Source: Actinomycetospora succinea
GTDB lineage: Bacteria; Actinomycetota; Actinomycetes; Mycobacteriales; Pseudonocardiaceae
Length of the DNA: 64,000 nt
Assembly (NCBI RefSeq): GCF_004363095.1
Contig: NZ_SNYO01000014.1
Span: 62,001 to 126,000, forward strand
Direction of reading: 5' to 3'
Below, in pieces: positions 58,608-64,000 of this stretch; the stretch's first letter is position 1, and each line of letters opens with the position of its first letter. The translations under genes were made by a program, and so were the position numbers. The notes beneath the pieces were generated by a model. The model worked only from the letters and a program-made list of their open reading frames with translations, was not told the origin of the DNA and did no database searches.

Positions 58608-60232
58608 TGGGGCCCACATCGACGAGCACGGTCGCCGAGCAGGTCGGCACGCTGCTCGCCGAGCTGGGCGTCGGGCACGCGTTCGGGGTGGTCGGCAGCG
58701 GCAACTTCCACGTGACGAACGCGCTGCGCTCCGCGGGGGTGCCCTGGGCCGCGGCGCGGCACGAGGGCGGGGCGACGGTGATGGCCGACGCCTACGCGCG
58801 CACGTCCGGCGAGGTGGCGGTCGTGACCCTGCACCAGGGCTGCGGGCTGACCAACGCGCTGACCGGTGTCACCGAGGCGGCGAAGTCGCGGACGCCGCTG
58901 CTCGTGCTGGCCGCGGAGACGGCGGGCAGCGCGGTCCGCTCGAACTTCCGCGTCGACCAGGACGCGCTGGCCCGGTCGGTGGGCGCGGTGCCCGAGCGGG
59001 TGCACTCGGCGGCCTCGGCGGCCGCGGACGTCGTGCGCGCGTACGGCATCTGCCGCGACCAGCGCCGGACCGTGGTGCTCAACCTCCCGCTCGACGTGCA
59101 GGGGGCTGCGGCGGTCAGTGCTCCGGCACCGGCTCGCACCACCTGGCGTGCCCCGCGGCCGGACCCGGCGTCGGTCGCCGAGCTCGCCCGCCTGCTCGAC
59201 GGCGCGCAGCGCCCGGTGTTCGTCGCGGGCCGGGGCGCGCGCGGGGCCCGCGTGGAGCTGGAGGCGCTGGCCGACCGCTGCGGCGCGCTGCTGGCCACCT
59301 CGGCCGTCGCCCACGGCCTGTTCACCGGCTCGCCGTGGTCGCTCGGCATCTCCGGCGGGTTCTCGACGGCCCTGGCCGCCGAGCTGATCACCGACGCCGA
59401 CCTGATCGTCGCCTGGGGCGCGTCGCTGACGATGTGGACGACGCGCCACGGCGTCCTCACCGAGCACGCGACGCTGGTGCAGGTCGACGACACCGCCGAG
59501 GCGCTCGGGGCGCAGCGGCCGATCACGCTCGGCGTGCTCGGTGACGTCGGGGCGACGGCGCGCGACGCGCTCGAGGTCGCCGGGAAGACCGGCGGATACC
59601 GGAGCGACGCCGTCGCCGAGCGGCTGCGCACGCAGAGCGCCGACGTCCCGGACGAGGTCGTCGGCGACCGCATCGACCCCCGCGTGCTCTCCGCCGCGCT
59701 CGACGAGCTGCTGCCCGCCGAGCGGACCGTCGCCGTCGACTCCGGCAACTTCATGGGCTACCCGGCGGCCTACCTCGGCGTCCCCGACGAGGCCGGCTTC
59801 TGCTTCACGCAGGCGTTCCAGTCGATCGGGCTGGGGCTCGCGACGGGGATCGGCGCCGCCCTCGCGCGCCCCGACCGGCTGCCCGTCGCGGCGTGCGGCG
59901 ACGGCGGGTTCCTCATGGGGATCAGCGAGCTGGAGACCGCGGTGCGGCTCGGGCTCGGGATGGTGATCGTGGTCTACGACGACGCGGGCTACGGCGCCGA
60001 GTTCCACCACTTCGCCGGCGGGGACCACACCACCGTCCGCTTCCCCGACACCGACCTCGCCGCCATCGCCGCCGGCTACGGGTGCGCGGCGGCGGTGGTC
60101 CGGTCGACGGCGGACCTGGGGGTGATCCCCGAGTGGCTGGCCGGTCCCCGCGACCGTCCGCTGCTGCTCGACGCGAAGGTCACCTCCGACGGCCCGTCGT
60201 GGTGGCTGGCCGAGGCGTTCAAGGGGCACTAG
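58607..60232 (+). CDS. Thiamine diphosphate enzyme (2-oxo acid decarboxylase/carboligase-like)
   Basis: A 541-residue ThDP enzyme. The N-terminal AFGVVGSGNFHVTNALR and RHEGGATVMADAYART contain the catalytic Glu53. Middle-domain RPVFVAGRGARGA and the PP-domain motif CGDGGFLMGISELET with the ending VVYDDAGYG are present, so the metal-binding GDG is intact. It is coupled to the cyclase by a one-base overlap. Likely it cleaves or decarboxylates a 2-oxo acid produced by the cyclase step. It differs clearly from the ThDP enzyme at 6797. Confidence 0.9.
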   Translation: MGPTSTSTVAEQVGTLLAELGVGHAFGVVGSGNFHVTNALRSAGVPWAAARHEGGATVMADAYARTSGEVAVVTLHQGCGLTNALTGVTEAAKSRTPLLVLAAETAGSAVRSNFRVDQDALARSVGAVPERVHSAASAAADVVRAYGICRDQRRTVVLNLPLDVQGAAAVSAPAPARTTWRAPRPDPASVAELARLLDGAQRPVFVAGRGARGARVELEALADRCGALLATSAVAHGLFTGSPWSLGISGGFSTALAAELITDADLIVAWGASLTMWTTRHGVLTEHATLVQVDDTAEALGAQRPITLGVLGDVGATARDALEVAGKTGGYRSDAVAERLRTQSADVPDEVVGDRIDPRVLSAALDELLPAERTVAVDSGNFMGYPAAYLGVPDEAGFCFTQAFQSIGLGLATGIGAALARPDRLPVAACGDGGFLMGISELETAVRLGLGMVIVVYDDAGYGAEFHHFAGGDHTTVRFPDTDLAAIAAGYGCAAAVVRSTADLGVIPEWLAGPRDRPLLLDAKVTSDGPSWWLAEAFKGH

Positions 60233-60242
60233 GCTCCCCTCG

Positions 60243-60264
60243 AACGTGTACCCGAGTACAAGTT
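60243..60264. promoter_or_regulatory. 22-bp imperfect palindrome before CoA ligase
   Basis: The inner arms TGTAC (60247-60251) and GTACA (60256-60260) flank CCGA, and the outer bases AAC (60243-60245) and GTT (60262-60264) also pair. It lies in the 40-base gap between the ThDP gene and the CoA ligase, nine bases before the GTG. It differs from the 57782 palindrome, so another regulator is implied. Confidence 0.65.
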
Positions 60265-60272
60265 AAGGTCCC

Positions 60273-61751
60273 GTGAGCAGCAGCGTCTTCGACGTCCTCG
60301 CCGGCACCGCCGCGGACCGGCCGGACGCACCCTTCCTGGTGTTCGCCGGCGACACCGGGACCGAGACCGTCTCCTACGGCGAGCAGGTCCGGCGCGCCGA
60401 CGCCACCGCGGGCCTGCTCGCCGACCTCGGCGTCGGAACGGGCGCGCGGGTGCACCTCATGACGCCCAACCGCCCGGAGTTCCTCGACGTCTGGTTCGCC
60501 TGCGCGCGGCTCGGGGCCGTCGTCGTCCCGGTGAACCCGCTCTCGACCGCCGACGAGGTGGCCCACCAGCTCACCGACTCCCGCGCGGTCCTGTCGGTCG
60601 TCGACGACGCCCTGCGCGGGACGATCGTGGGCGAGCGGGCAGTGATCACCCTCGACGAGCTGGTCGCGCGGCGTGCCGACGCCCCGCCCCCGCCGGCCGC
60701 GGCGCACGAGGACCTCGCCGCGATCATGTTCACGTCCGGCACCACGAGCGCCCCGAAGGGCGTGCAGGTCACGCACGCCAACTACCTGCGGGTCGGCCGG
60801 CTCGTCGCCGACCACCTGCGCGTGACCGCCGCGGACCGCTGGCTCGTCACGCTGCCGCTCTTCCACGGGAACGCCCAGTACTACTGCCTGATGTCCGCGC
60901 TGGTGGCGGGCGGCTCGGTGGCGGTCGCGGCGCGCTTCTCCGCCACCGGCTGGCCGACCCAGGCCCGTGAGCTGCGCCCGACGCTGGCCAGCCTCTTCGC
61001 CGCGCCCGTCCGGATGGTGCTCGCCCGGTCCACGCCCGCACCGACCGACGCCGACAACGACCTGCGCCTCGTGCTGTTCGCCCAGAACCTCGCCCCGGCG
61101 CAGGCGCAGGAGTTCGAGACGCGGTTCGGCGCGCCGCTGATCCAGCTCTACGGCATGACCGAGACCGTCGTCCCGCCGTTCATGAACCCCCTCGACGACC
61201 GGCGCCGCTGGGACTCGATCGGCCTGCCGCTGCCCGGGATCGAGGTCCGGGTGGTGGGGGAGGAGGGCGAGCCCGGCGAGCTCCAGGTCCGCGGGCGGCC
61301 CGGGATCGACGTGACGCCGGGCTACGACGGGCGCCCGGAGGCCACCGCGGCGCTGTTCGACGACGGCTGGCTGCGCACCGGCGACCAGGTGCGCCTCGAC
61401 GCCGAGGGCCGCGCGTACTTCGTCGACCGCGCCAAGGACATGATGAAGCGCGCCGGCGAGAACGTGGCGGCCAGCGAGGTCGAGCAGGTGCTCGCCGCCC
61501 ACCCGGCGGTGCTGGAGAGCGCGGTGCACGGGGTGCCCGACCCGGTGTACGACGAGGCGATCGTCGCCCACGTCGTCCTCGCGCCCGGGGCGCACGCCGA
61601 CCCCGACGAGCTCGTCGCGTGGTGTGCCGAGCGGCTGTCCCGGTTCAAGGTCCCGGGAACGGTCGTCCTGCGCGACGAGCTGCCCCGCAGCACCATCGGG
61701 AAGATCCTCAAGAACGCGCTGCGCGACGAGGTCCTCGAGGCCTCCCGGTGA
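60273..61751 (+). CDS. AMP-dependent acyl-CoA ligase
   Basis: A 492-residue acid-CoA ligase with GTG start. Motifs: MFTSGTTSAPKGVQVTHAN, IQLYGMTETVVPPFM, GWLRTGDQVRLDAEG, VDRAKDMMKRAGENVAASEVE and PRSTIGKILKNALRD with the catalytic Lys. It probably activates the product of the upstream ThDP/cyclase steps. The SDR start overlaps its stop by four bases. A palindrome precedes it, so expression may differ from that of the genes before it. Confidence 0.93.
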   Translation: MSSSVFDVLAGTAADRPDAPFLVFAGDTGTETVSYGEQVRRADATAGLLADLGVGTGARVHLMTPNRPEFLDVWFACARLGAVVVPVNPLSTADEVAHQLTDSRAVLSVVDDALRGTIVGERAVITLDELVARRADAPPPPAAAHEDLAAIMFTSGTTSAPKGVQVTHANYLRVGRLVADHLRVTAADRWLVTLPLFHGNAQYYCLMSALVAGGSVAVAARFSATGWPTQARELRPTLASLFAAPVRMVLARSTPAPTDADNDLRLVLFAQNLAPAQAQEFETRFGAPLIQLYGMTETVVPPFMNPLDDRRRWDSIGLPLPGIEVRVVGEEGEPGELQVRGRPGIDVTPGYDGRPEATAALFDDGWLRTGDQVRLDAEGRAYFVDRAKDMMKRAGENVAASEVEQVLAAHPAVLESAVHGVPDPVYDEAIVAHVVLAPGAHADPDELVAWCAERLSRFKVPGTVVLRDELPRSTIGKILKNALRDEVLEASR

Positions 61752-62506
61752 GCCGGGTCGCGCTGATCACCGGGGGCAACCGCGGCCTCGGCCGTGCCGC
61801 CGCGGAGGCCCTCGCCGACGACGGCGTCGACGTCGTCCTCACCTACCGCTCGCGCCCGGAGGAGGCCGACGCGGTCGTCGCCGACCTCGAGAAGCGGGGG
61901 CGGCGGGCCGCGGCGCTGCGCCTCGACGTCACCGAGCACGACGCGTTCCCGGCGTTCGTCGAGACGCTCGCGCGGGAGCTGCGGGGCCGTTGGGGGCGCG
62001 AGGACCTCGACGTCCTCGTCAACAACGGCGGGTACGAGGGCAACACGCCGTTCGGCGGGATCGACGCCGCGACCGTCGACGCGCTCTACGCCGTCCACCT
62101 GCGCGGACCGATCCTGCTCACCGACCTCCTGGCGCCGCGGATCCGCGACGGCGGGCGGGTGGTGTTCGTGTCGACGGGTCTGACCCGCTACGCCGCGAAC
62201 CCGCTGTTCTCGGTGTACGCGGCGATGAAGGGCGGCATCGAGGTCTACACGAAGTACGCCGCCAAGGCCCTCGGCCCGCGCCGCATCACCGTGAACGTCC
62301 TCGCGCCCGGCGCCACCGCGACCGACATCGGCGGCGGGCTGATCCGCGACGACGAGCGCTACCGCGCCATGATCACAGCGAACCACGCCTTCGGTCGCGT
62401 CGGCGAGCCCGACGACATCGGCGGCGCCCTGCGCGCCATCACCGCCGAGAGCGCCGGCTGGATCACCGCGCAGCGCGTCGAGGCGTCGGGCGGGCAGATG
62501 CTGTAG
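61748..62506 (+). CDS. SDR family oxidoreductase
   Basis: A 252-residue classical SDR with GTG start (GTGA overlap with the ligase). The cofactor loop is TGGNRGLGRAAAE, the NAG motif reads NNGGYEG, the catalytic Ser is in VFVSTGLT, and YAAMK stands for YxxxK. The C-terminus ITAQRVEASGGQML is usual. It closes the operon, probably reducing or oxidising the CoA-activated intermediate. Confidence 0.91.
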   Translation: MSRVALITGGNRGLGRAAAEALADDGVDVVLTYRSRPEEADAVVADLEKRGRRAAALRLDVTEHDAFPAFVETLARELRGRWGREDLDVLVNNGGYEGNTPFGGIDAATVDALYAVHLRGPILLTDLLAPRIRDGGRVVFVSTGLTRYAANPLFSVYAAMKGGIEVYTKYAAKALGPRRITVNVLAPGATATDIGGGLIRDDERYRAMITANHAFGRVGEPDDIGGALRAITAESAGWITAQRVEASGGQML

Positions 62507-62575
62507 CCGCGCCGCCTGCACGCCGGGTCGGATTCCGTGCACACGAGGTGGGGTCGGACGGGCCACACCCGGTGC

Positions 62576-62761
62576 ATGCTGTACCGATGTCCACGCTCGG
62601 CGGGCGGCGAGCTCGAGCCGGACTTCGAGACGGTGACCTGGGACCTCGCCGACTTCGACACCGGCATCGCGATCGGCGGGGCGACGCTGCCGGCCGAGAC
62701 CTACTTCGTCTACGGGACGCCGCCGGGACCCGGGCAGGAGAAGCTCGTGGGTCAGCGCTGA
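62576..62761 (+). CDS. Possible 61-residue hypothetical protein
   Basis: An acidic small frame from the ATG at 62576; a GTG at 62537 would add 13 residues. It begins MLYRCPRSAGGELEPDFETV, then FDTGIAIGGATLPAETYFVYG. I recognise no family and see no ribosome site. Codon bias is acceptable. Its last 10 bases overlap the end of the convergent HxlR gene. It may be real or chance; the protein-like composition is the only support. Confidence 0.35.
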   Translation: MLYRCPRSAGGELEPDFETVTWDLADFDTGIAIGGATLPAETYFVYGTPPGPGQEKLVGQR

Positions 62762-63129
62762 GCGGCGCGCCGCCCGACGATCTCCTCGGCGTGGGCGAGC
62801 ACCCACGTCAGCAGCGGGGCGATCGCCTCGGCGAGGTCCTCGCCGAGCGGGGTCAGCAGGTACTCCACGCGCGGCGGGACCTCGGGGTAGGCGCGGCGCT
62901 CGACGAGCCCGTCGGCCTCGAAGGTGCGCAGCGTGGAGGCCAGCATCTTCTCGCTGATGCCGTCGACCTCGCGGCGCAGCTCGCCCCACCGCAGGGTCCC
63001 GTCGGCGAGGGCGCCGAGCACGAGGACACCCCACTTGCTGGTCACGTGGTCGAGCACGACCCGGCCGGGGCACGACGTCGTCAGCGCGCCGGGCTGCTGC
63101 GCGCGCAGGACCTGGAGACTCACCGCCAC
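62752..63129 (-). CDS. HxlR family regulator
   Basis: A 125-residue winged-helix HxlR protein. CPGRVVLDHVTSKWGVLVLGAL with one Cys, then LRWGELRREVDGISEKMLAS, LRTFEADGLVERRAYPEVPP and VEYLLTPLGEDL are the family pattern. Members sense electrophiles or quinones through this Cys. It is divergent from a QorB-like gene, the same arrangement as Escherichia coli ytfH/ytfG. Confidence 0.92.
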   Translation of the reverse strand: MAVSLQVLRAQQPGALTTSCPGRVVLDHVTSKWGVLVLGALADGTLRWGELRREVDGISEKMLASTLRTFEADGLVERRAYPEVPPRVEYLLTPLGEDLAEAIAPLLTWVLAHAEEIVGRRAAQR

Positions 63130-63139
63130 GCCACTACCT

Positions 63140-63155
63140 TACCTGAAAGTGGGTA
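63140..63155. promoter_or_regulatory. Candidate HxlR operator TACC-N8-GGTA
   Basis: TACC (63140-63143) and GGTA (63152-63155) are inverted around TGAAAGTG, with TTACC and GTACC in the immediate flanks. The site lies 11 bases upstream of the HxlR start in the 100-base divergent region. HxlR regulators generally bind short spaced palindromes like this. Confidence 0.5.
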
Positions 63156-63229
63156 CCTCCCCTCGGGAAGTTTCCTGGTCAGCGCCGTGGTTCTGTCTGC
63201 TGACACGCAGCACCACGGAAGGAACTCCC

Positions 63230-64000
63230 ATGACCATCCTCGTCACCGGCGCCTCCGGCAGCCTCGGCCGCCTCGTCCTCGACGACCTGCTCGCACGCGG
63301 TGTCGAGCCGACCGCCGTGCGCGCGGGCGCCCGCCGTACCGACTCCCTGGCGGCCCACGCCGACCTCGGTGTCGACGTCGTCGAGCTCGACTACGACCGA
63401 CCCGACACCGTGAAGGCGGCCGTCGACGGCGCCGACCGCGTGCTCCTGATCTCGGGCAACGAGTTCGGCAAGCGCGTCGACCAGCACCGGGCGGTGATCG
63501 ACGCCGCGGCCGCCGCGGGCGTCGGTCACCTGCTGTACACGAGCGTCACGCGGGCCGACGACACCACGATCGTCGTCGCCCCCGAGCACACGGCCACCGA
63601 GGAGATCCTGGGCGATGCCGGACTGCCCGTCACCGTGCTGCGCAACAACTTCTACACCGAGGTGTTCGGCAGCGCCCTCGACGGCGCCCGGGCGACCGGC
63701 ACCGTGCTGACCAGCGCGGGGGAGGGTCGCGTGGCCAGCGCCTCCCGGGCCGACTTCGCCGAGGCCGCCGCCGTCGCGCTGACCGGCGACGTCCCGACCG
63801 GTGTGCAGGTGCTCGAGCTCGCCGGCGACCAGCGGTGGAGCCGCGACGACCTGGCCGCGGCCGCCGCCGAGGTGCTCGGCCGCGACGTACGCGTCGAGCA
63901 GGTCTCGTCCGACGAGCACCGGGCCCGGTTGCTGGACCTCGGCGTCGACGCCGGCACCGTGGGCTTCCTCGTCGAGCTCGACCAGAACATCCGCGACGGC
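63230..64000 (+). CDS. qorB: NAD(P)H-binding QorB-like quinone oxidoreductase (partial, runs off window)
   Basis: The first 257 codons of an NmrA-like atypical SDR; no stop is reached before the window end. The cofactor loop TGASGSLGRLVLDDLL is at residues 6-21. VLLISGNEFGKRVDQHRAVI, HLLYTSVTRADDT and VLRNNFYTEVF follow the QorB/YtfG pattern, which reduces quinones with NADPH. AAGGA lies eight bases before the ATG. The usual length is about 285 residues, so about 30 residues are missing. It is divergent from the HxlR regulator. Confidence 0.92.
   Translation, partial: MTILVTGASGSLGRLVLDDLLARGVEPTAVRAGARRTDSLAAHADLGVDVVELDYDRPDTVKAAVDGADRVLLISGNEFGKRVDQHRAVIDAAAAAGVGHLLYTSVTRADDTTIVVAPEHTATEEILGDAGLPVTVLRNNFYTEVFGSALDGARATGTVLTSAGEGRVASASRADFAEAAAVALTGDVPTGVQVLELAGDQRWSRDDLAAAAAEVLGRDVRVEQVSSDEHRARLLDLGVDAGTVGFLVELDQNIRDG

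Noticed and set aside
1-64000. Mobile elements, prophage, tRNA or rRNA genes
   Set aside because: No transposase or integrase motifs, terminal inverted repeats, tRNA-like cloverleaf sequences or rRNA signatures were noticed on either strand; a tRNAscan-type search would be needed to be certain.

Overview
The window reads as chromosomal DNA of a very GC-rich, soil-type actinobacterium. The evidence is strong G/C bias at third codon positions, frequent GTG starts, many 4-base ATGA/GTGA gene overlaps, a DUF222/13E12-type HNH nuclease, F420/LLM oxidoreductases, many TetR regulators and a DivIVA-like coiled-coil protein. The nitrile hydratase order (beta, alpha, activator) and its cobalt-type active site match what is known from Pseudonocardia, so a Pseudonocardiaceae host is my best inference. 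No rRNA, tRNA, CRISPR array, insertion sequence or phage segment was seen. No gene-free stretch exceeds about 250 bases.

Layout. 0.2-2.7 kb: minus-strand CPBP protease, cupin and LLM oxidoreductase. 2.9-10.3 kb: a PRISE-type reductase, a TetR/epoxide-hydrolase pair divergent from a sterol-desaturase-like protein, a ThDP enzyme, then a DUF1330-like/SDR/hydrolase operon. 10.4-17.1 kb: a large LAL (LuxR) regulator, YchJ, a GAF-SpoIIE phosphatase and an ABC exporter. 17.2-22.8 kb: an unusual lipid-type set with a KASIII enzyme carrying an extra N-terminal domain, two hotdog proteins, an acyl-CoA ligase and an unknown 347-residue protein. 22.8-28.3 kb: a secreted polysaccharide-lyase-like protein, a TetR with two clear operators driving two small membrane proteins, and two translationally coupled P450s. 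29.0-34.7 kb: an aryl-CoA catabolic cluster (CoA ligase, 67-residue protein, bifunctional aryl-CoA monooxygenase/reductase, thioesterase, Rid-family protein, PaaX). 34.8-43.5 kb: PPK2, TetR, two-component system, Nudix, TetR plus SDR plus CoA ligase, and the HNH protein. 43.5-48.0 kb: CbtB, a FhuF-like protein and a complete amidase/cobalt nitrile hydratase operon. 48-52.5 kb: a GT-C-like membrane protein, the DivIVA-like protein and an enolase-superfamily enzyme. 52.5-56.7 kb: formamidase, AmiS channel, FmdB, a cytosolic amide-binding protein and a MarR regulator. 56.7-62.5 kb: a possibly new catabolic cluster (LLM monooxygenase, cyclase, ThDP enzyme, CoA ligase, SDR). 62.7-64 kb: an HxlR/QorB pair cut by the window end.

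Two themes recur. The first is nitrogen and carbon from nitriles and amides (43.5-48 and 52.5-56.7 kb): nitrile to amide to acid plus ammonia, with cobalt handling nearby. The second is CoA-dependent breakdown of aromatic or lipid-like compounds (17-22, 29-35, 39.6-42 and 57-62 kb), each module with its own local regulator. Many promoter regions carry readable operator palindromes, reported individually. Motifs, overlaps and palindromes were read directly from the sequence; substrate assignments are inference.
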